NCBI RefSeq assembly: GCF_014898055.3
Contig: NW_023604861.1
Coordinates: forward strand, 79,766,399 to 79,830,398
Reading direction: 5' to 3'
DNA: 64,000 nucleotides
From: Talpa occidentalis
Lineage: Eukaryota > Chordata > Mammalia > Eulipotyphla > Talpidae
Positions 1 to 11,244 of this stretch are shown piece by piece. The translations under genes and the position numbers were made by a program. Below the pieces are notes generated by a model. That model saw nothing but the letters and a program-made list of their open reading frames with translations, was not told where the DNA came from and did not search any database. Each line of letters begins with the position of its first letter. The stretch's first letter is position 1.

Positions 1-548
1 ATTTTTAAAAACAGAACTTTTCTATTTTCACTTATTTAAATTAAAACACGTTATTTCATAATAGGTTTGTCTGACATATATTTCACAAGACTATATCAGA
101 ATGCTTCATGTTTTATAAATATTAAAAAGACACTCAGATTGAAGATTTTATTGTTCTCATTTAATTGATTATATTTTGACTACTCTGTTATTAAAGTTTA
201 CACAGCATTTAAAGTCCCACTTTGTTTTTAAAATACACTGTTGTAGGTTTTATGTAGTTAGATGTCACTGTCCAGAAGAATTTGCTAGGTTATCAGAATG
301 CACAGCTTTTAAAATCAAATGAATTTTATCATACTGTGAAAAGAGAGCATCAACTAAGGACAGATCAATCATTGCTTGATTTTCTTTTGACACAGAGCAT
401 TGTATCTATACTTGGGACTCTATATTTAATAGTTGAGTGTGATTTGATAGCCAAACCAATGTGGCAAATATGGGTGATTTAAAATTAAAACTCATTCAGA
501 ATGACTATAACTTATAGGACTAATACCTATATTTTATTTAATTTGTAG
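1..548 (+). other. ETAA1: Last intron of ETAA1 (3' part)
   Basis: AT-rich sequence upstream of the terminal exon, ending in a pyrimidine/T-rich stretch and the acceptor AG at 547-548. No other exon is recognisable here. The 66-codon open frame at 282-482 has no recognisable protein features and is taken as intronic. The intron's donor side lies outside the window. Confidence 0.7.
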
Positions 549-667
549 AGGAAGAAGAGAAAAATAGAAAGTATTCTCCTGAAGAAATTCAGAAAAAAAG
601 ACAAGAAGCACTGGTTCGAAGAATGGCAAAAACACAGGCGTCATCTGTAAAAGGAGCTCCCACTTGA
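549..667 (+). CDS. ETAA1: ETAA1 terminal coding exon (C-terminal RPA32-binding motif)
   Basis: This exon encodes the last 38 residues of ETAA1, followed by TGA at 665-667; its first two bases complete a codon begun in the previous exon. ETAA1 is known as a replication-stress factor that binds RPA on single-stranded DNA and activates the ATR kinase. Its C-terminal motif binds the winged-helix domain of RPA32. Visible here is an acidic start (EEE), then PEEIQKKRQEALVRRMAK, a basic amphipathic helix of the form I-x2-[KR]-x3-AL-x-RR. The same form is known in SMARCAL1, TIPIN, UNG2 and XPA. The exon is preceded by a good acceptor and followed by a short 3'UTR with a poly(A) signal, as expected for a last exon. 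The gene name rests on recognising this C-terminus and on the gene desert that follows; the rest of the protein is outside the window. Confidence 0.82.
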
Positions 668-820
668 TTCCTTTACTGAAATATTAGTTGGAAGACTTAA
701 CAAAGACAGTTGATAACTATCTATGATAGGAAATATTTCTTTCTTGATTTCTCTGTGAGAAATTGAATGCTGCTATAAGCATGGACTTGTTTATTTAATA
801 AATCAGTGTTTGCAATGATC
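668..820 (+). other. ETAA1: ETAA1 3'UTR
   Basis: Non-coding sequence between the ETAA1 stop codon and the first canonical poly(A) signal. It is about 150 nt and AT-rich, with no repeat recognised. The end is approximate: cleavage is expected 10-30 nt after the AATAAA at 797-802. A longer isoform using a later signal cannot be excluded. Confidence 0.6.
797..802 (+). terminator. ETAA1: ETAA1 poly(A) signal AATAAA
   Basis: Canonical AATAAA hexamer 130 nt after the ETAA1 stop codon. The GT-containing stretch that follows (cagtgtttgc) could serve as the downstream element. Position and orientation fit the 3' end of the last exon. Confidence 0.65.
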
Positions 821-2430
821 AGTGAAACCTTTCCTTGGATATATATGTGAAAGTAATTACATATAAATTTACAAAGTTCAGGAAAGCTAGCAATTATATA
901 CCTAGAATACAGAGGAAAGTAGTTATATTTTTAAATACTATGATTGGAGAGGATCATCCAAAACCAGGTGACCTACTTAATTTTTTATTGTAATAAACCT
1001 GTTCTGAGTATGAGCTTCAGTTACTAAGTTTAACAGCCATTTTTATATTTTATTTTCAATAACTTTCTTTAGATTTTTATACATATCTGAATTTTACTTA
1101 ATACTTCCATATGCTTAGGAACATGGTTGGTAGGAAATAAAGGACTTCAGTTTATTTATAAAGTACTACTCAATTCCTAGTATGAAATAGATTTGAATTT
1201 GAATTTTCTAAAACACGTGTTTGGAAGCTTTCTACCATTTTTAGTAAAATGCTTAGAAGTCCAGAGAAAAGAAAGTGGATTGACTATATAAGTTATGTAA
1301 CATTAACATTTAGAGCTCTTAGAAACTTCAGATACCAAAAGAAAAAGAGAAACATCAGATATCTTGTTCAGCATTTTTATTATATAGATTTAAAAAAAGT
1401 GAATACTGTTATTTTGAAAGTCACAGGCAAGTTAAAACTGGGATTAAAATTATTTGTATAATTAGACAATTATACTATTTGCTTCAGAGTATTAATTAGT
1501 ATGTAAAACAACTTGTTTGTGGGAGTATTAATTATTTTGTAATATCAAAAGTTAAAACACATTAAGGACTGTTTAATAATAATGTTCATCGTTTCTTGTA
1601 TTAAAAATTCATTCCAGGATTAAAAATGAGAATTTTTTTTTTTTTTTCAGTTTTTCTATTAGCTTTGTAATTTTTCTCTTGACTGACTCACTGAGTTTAC
1701 TAATCTGTTACTTCCCCGCACCCCCTTTTTTGCCTGTTTGGACTTACTAAGCCAGAAAAAGAAATTTAAGCAGAAGTCATAAGGCAGTAAAGATGGTCTG
1801 TTCATCACAGATGACTTTTGATGACCTGAGAAAGCTTCTAGATGTGACTTACTTATCATAGTATTCACCACTATTAATATGTCTTAGGGTACCCAATATA
1901 GCAAATATTCTAGAAAGAAAGTACATTGTATTTTTATTTATACAATGGGGTAACAGATATTAGTAACTATTAGTATCTAATAATTATATAATAAATAGTT
2001 ATAGGTGAATTTTCTATATCAGAGAAATAAAGAACTGAGAATTTTTATCATTAAGTGGCTTCATATCATGTACTTTGACAAATCTACTTTTGCTAAGGTC
2101 TTTCCTGTCCACTATTTACTTCCTCTAGAGTACCTTTCAGCTACTCTGATTCTAAATCAAAATTTAGTGAGAAAAAATAACATTGTTTATATTTCTGCCA
2201 AATCTATAATATCATCCTTTATAACTGGATTCTCACGTTTCTGCATTTTATTTGTTGTAATTTATTGTTAGGATTGAAGTATATGAAGAAAGTCCAATCT
2301 CTCCCAGATGTGTAGTTGGGAAAAGGAGAAGTATTGTAATAGTTTTTTTCAGATCTTGTGGATATTCTTTGACATGACACAGAAACTAAGGTACTTGTAG
2401 TTTCTTAAAAGCCAGTTGTAACTTCTATTT
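821..2430. other. AT-rich intergenic sequence, nothing recognised
   Basis: No exon, RNA gene or clear repeat was recognised. Short open frames (for example 1249-1461 and 2005-2271) are under 90 codons, AT-rich in composition and without protein features. Confidence 0.5.
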
Positions 2431-2439
2431 CTATCCAAC

Positions 2440-3860
2440 ATAGCAAAAACAGGGACTGCATGTACCCTTCCAGATGAAACAACCAAACAAAAAACTACAT
2501 GGAAAAGTGGTTTTCAAGCCAATAGATTTAAGAAAATGAGGAAGATAACCCCTGAGAATTTGGACACAAGCAAATGGTCTTGCACTTTTCCAATTTAATG
2601 CTTTGAAAAAGCATCCAGACTGATTCCAGGGAGAAGAGAAGAGAGAAGAACCCAGTGGACTCCCTGAGTGAAGCAGTGGAGCTGAGAACCTAGGGAAAAC
2701 TTGACAGAGTTCACAGGACACAGTACTAGTGAGGAGAGAACATTAACTCCAGAGATCTATTATATATTACGTTCAGTACCAGCTAGCACTTGTAAGTGAG
2801 GAAGCTGAGGCTGCATGAAGCCATCTGAAAGGACAAGAGGAAATATTGTCAGGGACTCATTATGGGTCTAGTAAAAGTGCCTGATCTCAGCAGCCACAGG
2901 TCACTAGGTAACACTTGCCTCAGTAGCAGAGAATATTTAGTACTTGCCTGCACTGCTCTGATCCAACCCAACAAAGCATAAAACAAGATCCAAAAAGATC
3001 AAACCATTTCCAAGGAACATAACTGCATCTCAGAACAAAGTTCAAAAATACTGAAAGACAAATCACAATGGCTGTCATTTGATTAGGATCACTAGGCATG
3101 GAAAAAAGTGAGAAAACACAACTAATAGTAACCAACTGAGAGTAACCAACCGATTGAAATCAACCTAGATCTGATACATTACCTAGATGATGATATTAAA
3201 GCAATTTTAACCACCATGTGTGTTCAAAAGTTATAGCAAGATGTAAAACAAAAAGGCAAAAGGCAAATTTCTAGGCATGAAAACTAATGCCTAAAGGGGG
3301 AAATACACTAGATGGGATTGATGGCAAATGAAATATTGCAGAAGAAAAGTATAGTGATTAATGAACTTGACCTATCCATAGAAGTTATCCAAAATGAAAA
3401 GGAGAAAGAAAAAGAATTTGAAAAAATTAGAAGATCAGTAAAGTGAATTGTGGAACAACTTTGGCCTGGTAGTATCACTAGTCCCTGAGGGAAGGAGAGT
3501 CGAAGAGTACAAACAAAAAATACTTGAATAATTCTCTAAAAAATTCCAAAACTTATAACTACTAACACAGATCAAATTCAGTGAACCCTAAGCACAAAGA
3601 CAAGGAAAACTAACAAGTCACATAATAACCAGTGATAAATTCTTAAAGCAGACAATGGAAAAAGAATAGAGGAACAAAGATAAAGATAACAGAAGTCTCA
3701 TCATAAACAATATATGAGAAGATAATGGAGAAACATCTTTAAAATAATGAAAAGAAAAATATCTAGAATTCTATACCCAGCAAAAATATCTTAAGAGTAG
3801 AGATGATATAAAGTTTCCAGATGTACAAAACCTGATGCAGGCAGGCAGTTATTGATAGTA
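2440..3860 (+). repeat. Ancient L1/HAL1-type relic with ORF1 remnants
   Basis: A purine-rich, A-rich plus strand with decayed ORF1-like sequence. The clearest mark is 3765-3791, which translates as RILYPAKIS. This is the conserved C-terminal motif of L1 ORF1 protein, present as RILYPAKLS in the young L1 of this window. Upstream, about 3370-3450 is lysine/glutamate-rich like an L1 ORF1 coiled coil. I see no ORF2 relic, which suits HAL1 (an ORF1-only L1 derivative) or a truncated old L1. Many stops and indels mark it as old. Boundaries are approximate. Confidence 0.6.
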
Positions 3861-6060
3861 GATGAAAATGTGGAATGATGAAGACCAAAATGGACAGGTT
3901 GATATATTTGTTTTTTGTTTGGTCTCCTTAAAAGATAACTGACCACTTAAAAAACAGTGTTGTTGGGTTTGTAAACATATGCAAAAATAAAATACATGAC
4001 AATTGTATGAAGACCAGTAGGAAAATGAAAGTAGACAGTCCTTTCTGACATGCATGAGGTTTAGCAATATAACACTAACCCATTATTTTAACTTATAACC
4101 TAGCTAGGAAAACTTCTACTCCTAGTTTTATCACTAATTGCCTAAATAAATTTATTTGGATATCTGTTTACTTGCTGTGAAAATGAAAGAGGTTAAATTA
4201 GATATCTCAAGTTTCTATGATTCTAAGGGCTATAGGTTCATCTGAGTAGGAGATACACATATTCAGTAGGATTTATGTTTGTGTCTATTGTTAACATATA
4301 CTGAAAATCACAATGCTTCAATATTAAAATTTTTACTAGGATGTTTTAATATATAACTTCATATAATTTCCTAGGAAGATTATAATATAAAATATTTAGA
4401 CTATATAATGTATGACTTATTCATAGGAATTGTGAACTATTTTTGCAAAGATACTTTTTGTTGAAATAATCATTTCCTATTTAACTTTTGTATACATGTA
4501 TATTTCTACCAAAAAAATGATTACAGGTACATATTTTATGTTAGAAATATTAGAAATAACCATATATTGCCATATTTGAAGTAGTAATAACCCATGAACT
4601 TTGAAGTACTTTTACAAGTACTTATTTTTGTTGAATAAAGTACTTGTATCATTTTAATTAATTACTGTATGTAAGAAATTAAAAATTTTTTAAACTTAAC
4701 ATCTTTAGTCTTTTACCCAGTAAAAAAAAGAGGTTACTCAAACATTATAAATCATTTAAAATGCATTCTACATTAAATTATGACATTTTGTTTTATTATT
4801 GGTTAATTTATTAGTTTTTGCTTATGCCCTTATTTTCAGTTTTAAGTTGATGTTATAATTCTTGATGTGAATACCATAGTCACTGATTTAATTCAGTGTA
4901 ATGTAATTCCCCCTTTATACAAACTAAGTCCGTTTAGGTATGTAGAGTTTTAATTATTTTGCAGTGGAAGTTTTTTAAATTTTCTATCTTTCAACTATTC
5001 TATGTTATCAAAATTGTCTTCTTTCAAAAAATGAATAAAAATATAATTTTGTAGCAAGTTATTGTAGCTGTAAAGATGTTTTTATATATCTTTGTATTTG
5101 ATTTGTCATTATATAATCTTATTTGAATTATATTAATTGTCTTAACCCAGCTTTTTTTTCTGATAAAGTATATAGGAAATAAATGTGAAAGTTGACATTC
5201 TAAAAATTTAATGGCCATTCAACTTAAAAATAGGTTGTTTCCAAACTTTAAAATTACCAAAACTCACAAATGAAAGCCCATTCATATTCAACTGTCCACT
5301 CAGTTTTATAAAATATAGGTAAAATATGTTAAAATATTCATATATCTGCACAAGCACTATTGTATGAGAATGGCAATGGTGATGCTAACAAAACAGAAAT
5401 ATTAGCTTTCCTAAGGTACAAAAGTGTAATTCTGATGACTGTGGCATACAAAAAGAGGTGACAAAAGGCTACCAATGTGTTGGATATAAAATTTGGGGCT
5501 TAATGCAAATAGATTTGTTTCCAATATAGTTAAATGAAACAAACATTTTACTTGATTGTTTAAATCATTTTATTATTACCCAAACTTTAGTAAAAGCTTG
5601 ATCCCAGTACTAAAATGATGTCTTAGAGACAGTCTACCTGTCACTGTGTTTCTATGTCTTTTCTCTGTTGATTTCTTCTTCAGCCACATACTAGCCACAT
5701 CTATCCACATATTAATGAGAAAAATGGATCCTAGCATTTCAAATACAACTCAATTTCAGTTTGTTTGTCTGGTTGTTGTCTATTTAAGAGACTTTCCATT
5801 ATATCTCTGACTTCTCACTATATAAGTCACAATTGTTTCCTTTTAGTTTTCTTAACCAGTGAAATATTTAGACCTAAAATATACAATAAGTTAAGTAACA
5901 TGATAGCTATGTTTAATTGTAACAAGCTATATTTCAACTATTTGGGGGGAAATATCCCTGCAGGATGAAGATTTAAAATCTCTACTTTCATACATTTTAA
6001 ATACTTTATACCAATGGTGAAATTCTATTGCATGACTCAGATTTTCATTCACCTGTTGAA
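3861..6060. other. AT-rich intergenic sequence, nothing recognised
   Basis: Very AT-rich with many short A and T runs. No exon, RNA gene or confidently identifiable transposon was seen. Open frames here are 75 codons or less and unconvincing. Confidence 0.45.
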
Positions 6061-6078
6061 TGGACAATTGAGGCACTT

Positions 6079-6166
6079 TTTTTTTGTGAAAAAAAAATTT
6101 TTTTTGTGAAAAAAAAATTTTCACAACAAAAATTTTTCAACTATAGCCTGCTTGCAGGCTATAGTT
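6079..6166. repeat. Cluster of AT-rich direct and inverted repeats
   Basis: Two direct copies of a T-run/GTG/A-run unit (about 6079-6120) lead into a hairpin with arms TTGTGAAAA and TTTTCACAA around five A. A perfect inverted repeat follows, with 13-bp arms AACTATAGCCTGC (6139-6151) and its complement (6154-6166) separated by TT. No target-site duplication or known transposon end was recognised. It may be a degraded palindromic DNA transposon or a product of template switching. Confidence 0.6.
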
Positions 6167-6534
6167 TTATTTTGACTATCTTGTTATCTTATGAAGCAGT
6201 GTTTGGACAAGTATGTAAATAATTTGTTGCATTTTGTTATATTTTATAAAATTCAGTGAGAAAAAGTGAAATTGCTAAACTATGATTTTAGAGGAAGTAT
6301 ATAAAGTCCCTTTATAGAAATTAAATTCTCTATAACTTTCAGCCAAAAGAATTTAGCTTAATATGAAAAGAAATTGAGACAGTTTGCATGAAATCAATAT
6401 TAAGTTAGGATACAAAATATATGTTAAGTCCAATTCATTTTCAGAAATGAGCTAGAAACTTGGTTAAGCTTTTTAGCATGGGATGGGGAAAGATCTTCTG
6501 GATCATTTTTTTATGTTGTGCTATGGAAAATGTT

Positions 6535-6823
6535 CTGGGTCAGTTCTCTTTTTTTTTTAATTTATTTTTATTTATACCAGAACTGGAGTACAGGCCAGAG
6601 GCACGGGAGGGTGAGAGAATTCACCAGAGACAGAGCAGGGAGCAGAACAGGCAGACGAAAAGCCTGGAGCAGCAGGCTAGGCAGGAAAGGTCTGCTGGGC
6701 CATGTGGGTATCTTCCCGGCCAGGCCAGGAATCAAACTGGCACTGCAGAGACTGCAGACAGCTTCACAGCACTGTGCTCAACCCACTGTGCCACTAGGGA
6801 GGCCCTGGATCAGTTCTCTTTTT
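6535..6823 (-). mobile_element. tRNA-derived SINE, subfamily B, with TSD
   Basis: Minus-strand SINE: the A-tail appears as T-rich sequence at the left and the tRNA-like head at the right. The body (about 6554-6804) carries the marker GAACTGGAGTACAGGCCAGA of one of two subfamilies here. Flanking repeats of the target (6535-6553 and 6805-6823, containing TCAGTTCTCTTTTT) match with one mismatch. The body has diverged from its relatives by substitutions and small deletions. Confidence 0.85.
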
Positions 6824-6885
6824 GTCTATTATTATGCACTATTAAATTCCTCTAAAATTCTGCATCATTTCATCTATTAGTCAGC

Positions 6886-6890
6886 AAGAC
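6886..6890. repeat. Target-site duplication of the first solo LTR (left copy)
   Basis: AAGAC immediately before the LTR, repeated exactly at 7326-7330 after it. A 5-bp duplication is the mark of retroviral integrase. Confidence 0.85.
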
Positions 6891-7325
6891 TGTAGGGTAA
6901 GGAAAAATGTCAGGCTTTTCTGCCCTCCCATCATCAGGATAGATGATGGATCCTTGCGGTCCTGAATGCATGTCTGATGGCGGGCACCTGGAGTAGGGTG
7001 TGGGCATAGGTAGATGGGATTCACCTGGGCTAAGACTGGGCTTTTAAGGGCGGCGTCACGGGGACGCCAGTAGAAGCTGAGAGAGAAGCCAAGAGAGAAG
7101 CAAGAGAAGCAGAAGCAGACAGAATGCCAGAGAGCCCAGACAGAGTGAAGATTTGCTGGGGGCTGGGAGGACTGCCAGCCTCCCGGCCCCCCAGCACTCC
7201 TGCCTGCCATGTACCCGCTAAATCCCAATAAAAGACCTGCAAAAAGCCACTGAGGACACTGACTCCTCCTTTACCCTGTCTGCTGGATCAGAAAACCTGC
7301 TCCGTGTCCATTCCTGGACCCTACA
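6891..7325 (+). mobile_element. Solo LTR of an endogenous retrovirus (copy 1)
   Basis: A 435-bp LTR with perfect 7-bp inverted ends, TGTAGGG and CCCTACA, flanked by the exact 5-bp duplication AAGAC. Orientation follows from the AATAAA signal at 7227-7232 and a TTTTAA TATA-like box at 7042-7047. No internal retroviral genes adjoin it, so it is a solo LTR left by recombination between the two ends of a provirus. A second copy lies at 40195-40625. I could not assign a named family. The open frames antisense to it are not convincing genes. Confidence 0.9.
7227..7232 (+). terminator. LTR poly(A) signal AATAAA
   Basis: Canonical hexamer 93 bp from the LTR 3' end. It is conserved in the second copy at 40527-40532 and marks the end of the R region. 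Confidence 0.7.
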
Positions 7326-7330
7326 AAGAC
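7326..7330. repeat. Target-site duplication of the first solo LTR (right copy)
   Basis: AAGAC, identical to 6886-6890. Confidence 0.85.
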
Positions 7331-9060
7331 CAATGAAAACCAGAATTCCTATTATGTGTTTTTACCTTTTACAGTTTATTTTTAACAGTTATACTTTTAG
7401 TCTATTTTGTTGAATATGGAGAAATATTTCAGAAATACTCCAGGGTGCAAAGATATTGAAAAATGTTTAATTCTATCCTGGTCAATTTCAGTGCACATAG
7501 TTACAAATTTTATGCTGTAAGATGTTAATTAGGCCTGGTCTAAGTTGCACATAAGTACTTTACCAAAAAAAAAAAAAAAGTAAAGGCTATTATCACATTT
7601 GAGAATCATTGTCCCAAACTTTAGCTTCTGACTTGAACTAGTTAACATTTTCAAAAAGAGTCTGCTACTTCAGAAGCATCTTAAGAGGTAAATGAGCTCA
7701 CTACTTATTTCTTTAATTTAGAGGATGGGAATTAGTGTGGCAAAAGAACTAAAGCAAACGCCATTAAACAGGCAATTGAAAACAGCTGATTTTTCTAATT
7801 GGGCAGTAAAGAATCTCTTTTCCTTGCAACATCTCTGGCCACAGAAACCATGTCTTTGAAAAACTCTTTTGTATCAGACGGGCTCTTTTTACTTCACCCT
7901 TTCCAGGACTACGGATTATGGTTGGGGCAAAGGGGGAGGTTGCGGGTGGGGGGGCTTTGGAAGCAGAAGTGAAGGGGGATTGAAAAACATCATGAACAAT
8001 GTACGGGGGAAGATTTAATGACCTACAGTGAAGAATTCTTTTTCTCCTAACAGATCCTATTTTTCACACTATAAGCTATAAATTTTAATTGCGTCTATTG
8101 AAATAATTTTATGACTTGTAGTTGCATACAAGTCATTTCAGTTGATTATCATGATTCTTAGGCAATTTTTAATTGGTTACATTTAGGTGACATCATAATT
8201 ACACATTTTGGAAAAAGCAGTTTGGCATATTTCTATTTTTGACATTGTATGAAGTAAAAACTATATATGTGAGTGAAGGATACTCCTCCCCAAGATGTTT
8301 AGAACAGTCCTTCCCAAGACATGTCACTTTAGCACATGGATTATTTTGAGCTGAGGTTATTTGAGGTTCTGCAGATTCTCAAGAAACTTATCCACTTTCT
8401 TAACTACCTAGGAATGTGGAAATTGGTGATGTTGCCCAGAATTAGGATTTTTACTAGAAATAACTCCCCTATCCAAAAAACCCTATCTATATGAAGGACA
8501 AACATCTAATTACAGAGCATGGGTCTTCATCATAAATCACCCTCTCTTTGTCATGTGTGAGTCCCTAAACATTCTCCTTGAAATCCCAGCTCCCTACCTG
8601 TTGTCAACTCAGAATACATATCCTCTTTTATTGCCCCATTGGTTTCAGAATCCATATACATGTTGATTCTCCATATATACGTATTTTTTTTTACTAATCT
8701 ATCTGATGCTAATTTGATTGCTCAGCCAGCCCAAGCAGAACCCAGAGGAATAGGAGGAAATTTCCTCTCTGCCCTACATGAATAGAACTAAGCTCACTAA
8801 TGGGCTGATCGTTACTTAATCAGTGTCCCAATATTTTAATTAAGAGAACTATTTTAAAAATAGTGAGTGCTTTGATAGATTTATAGAATAATGAACAAAA
8901 AAATCATAATTCAAAATAGATTCCACTTAATCATATGACCAACATAAGACATATTCTAAGCCCAGGGGAATTACCTGAGAAGCATATACATGAATATCTG
9001 TCCATTTGGGGATACCACTTGGACATCAGTATTTTTTAAATCTTCTCAGACAATTTTTTT
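7331..9060. other. Intergenic sequence, mostly unassigned
   Basis: No exon or RNA gene was recognised. It includes a 15-A run near 7566 and a G-rich tract at about 7920-7980. Sequence at about 8955-9045 faintly resembles the MER5 class of DNA transposon relics (too weak to annotate). The rest looks unique. Confidence 0.4.
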
Positions 9061-9068
9061 CTTTTTTT

Positions 9069-9116
9069 AATTTTTATATTCCCCATACAATTGCAACCCT
9101 GATTTTGACCCCGATT
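9069..9116 (-). repeat. Tiny 3'-end fragment of the young L1 family
   Basis: Reverse complement of the L1 3' terminus: TATTCCCCATACAATTGCAA, then the complement of the GGTCAGAAT-type sequence, preceded by T-rich tail sequence. It matches the end of the full-length L1 at 28440-28500. No clear target-site duplication was found. Confidence 0.65.
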
Positions 9117-9439
9117 TTAATGAATATCCAATGTTGAGAACCAAACTAGACTCAACCACTCATGTGGACCCATTTCAAATATGTACTAAGCCCAAAATTG
9201 CTAAAATTTAGATAGGGATTATGGAGTATATTGAGTCTTAAGATACTAAAGAACTTACATTGTACTGGAAAGAATTATTAAAACTGAAGAAAATCAAAAA
9301 TTTCAAAAAAAGCATTAATGAGAGCTAAGTGTGATAGAGAATTTGGTTTAAAGGTGTTCTGAGAAGAAAGAGCTCTAGAAAAAGAAATTTTCTAGAAAAA
9401 AAATTTTCTAGAAATTGGGACTCTGCCAGGGTTTCTAAG

Positions 9440-9800
9440 TAAGGTAGTTCTGGTAGCCAGCTTCTAAGGTGACTCCCAAGAAGTCTCATTTCTATCATTC
9501 ATATCCTTGTAATTTTCATCTTTGTGGTTTTCATCTTGTCCTTCCTCTCTGCTTCTCTCTCTTCAATAACTCTAAAGGAAACCAGTTGTGAGGACACTTG
9601 TGCAGCTTATGGAGAGGCCCATGTGGTAAGGAATTGGAGACCTGGGCTAAGACAACAACCATGTGGATGAGCTTACAAATGGAGTCTTCAGTGTGCCAGT
9701 CAAGTCCTGAGATGATTACAGTAGCTTCATCTGACAGCTTGATGTCACCTCTTAAGAGAAATTAAGTCAGAACAATTCAGATCAGAAATAGAAGATAAAG
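9440..9800 (+). repeat. MaLR/MLT1-like LTR relic
   Basis: The order of phrases resembles mammalian MaLR-type LTRs: GGTAGCCAGCTTCTAAGGTG, a CT-rich stretch ending in CTCTTC, then GAGGACACTTGTGCAGCTTA, GGAGAGGCCCATGTGGTAAG, and a GAGTCTTCAGTGTGCCAGTC-like segment. It is diverged and has no clean ends. The exact subfamily needs a library comparison. Confidence 0.55.
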
Positions 9801-11244
9801 TATTGGGAAGAACACAATTTTTAAAAAATAGAAGTTAAACTTTAGTGGCCTGTTGTGTTATTCTGGCTGGACTGGGGACACAGGTCATTTGCCCAGAAGT
9901 ATGTATGTGTTGGGGTGTAGGGTGTAGGGGGAATATAAATATTGAAATATTTACTAAACAGTCAATGTAAGAGGGATTGAGAAGCCAGTGGACCTTTGTT
10001 TTCTTTCTCCTCTCAAAATTTTGGAAACTTTTTTAAAAAACTCAGTAATTCAAATGCAAAGGGGAAAATATTTCGTTCATAAGAAAATATTTTGTTGTTC
10101 ATAAGAAAAAAATCAGATCACTGCTCTGTATAAAGAAAGATGAGCACCACTCTTGTAAAAACGTAAGTGGGCAAAGGATTTGAGCAGATTTGGTATTTGA
10201 GATGAAATTTATCCATCACTAGTAAACATTGACACTAATAAACAAATATGTATAGTGTGGACCAATAGCCTAACTTTGAATCTAAAGGCATCTATCTAAA
10301 TGTATCACAAAGAGATAACAATATCCCTTTCATTACTAAGACTTGATTTATAATATTGATTTCAAATATTTTTACTAAAACTTATCACATTAACAAACAT
10401 TGAGTACCTTATGTATTTTTCACACACTTATTCCTATAAAGCATACATACACTGTATTAAAAGTCCAAAGCAGCAGTTTTTAACTTTTTCATGATGTTGT
10501 AATAGGAGCAGGAAAGAATTTTATGAATGAAAATTCACCTAGTTTAAGTACTCGAAACTCCTTTTAGTTTTTGGAATGTTTTTCTAAAGAATATTGCTTT
10601 AGGCAAGTCTGCTTTTAGAATAAATCGGATCAAGTTCAATTTTATCAGTCTTTTACTTTTGGTTCACTGTTTATTTTGCAAGTAAAACTGAAAATCAACA
10701 GTTGGGTTTAAGGTGAACGTTAAGGAAATTATGCCCACACTGCAAGGTCTACATGAACCACCTTTTGGGAGTAATTTACTTGCTATTTTCTATTTTCTAC
10801 ATTTCTTCAGAAAAGCAGTTGGGGATCTTGCATACTAAATTAAAACTTTTTTTTTTCATTTTTAAACAATCTACATTTAGTATGAAAATTAGAAAAATAG
10901 GAGTTATTGTTAAATGCACATTGCAATGCCACCAAGCAAAACATAACACTTTTACATTTCTCTTTTCTTCTGACATTTTTTCTTTTGTATATACTGGGTG
11001 GTGGTATATAGCCACAATTTTTATCTTATTCCGCTCCCTACTTTCGGTTCATCATTCCATTCATTTAACAAATACTCATCAAGCAAAATATCATACATTA
11101 TTGTTTTATTTTACATATGTAACTTTAATAGCTGAACAAGATCTATTTACCATTGTTCATTTAACTAGTTTTCTATTATTACTTAGTATCCTGTTATTCT
11201 TTTCAACCGTGAAGTTTTTTTCTTTTAAAAATAGTCTGTGTAAA
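9801..11244. other. Intergenic sequence, nothing recognised
   Basis: No exon, RNA gene or clear repeat. The 169-codon frame at 10753-11262 runs through low-complexity TTT/ATT-rich sequence and into the start of the next L1, so it is not taken as a gene. Confidence 0.45.

Noticed and set aside
6881..7242. Antisense frames of 115 and 70 codons over the first solo LTR
   Set aside because: Readings of GC-rich LTR DNA. The matching frames in the second LTR (40160-40549) are not preserved in the same way, and no retroviral protein motif is seen.
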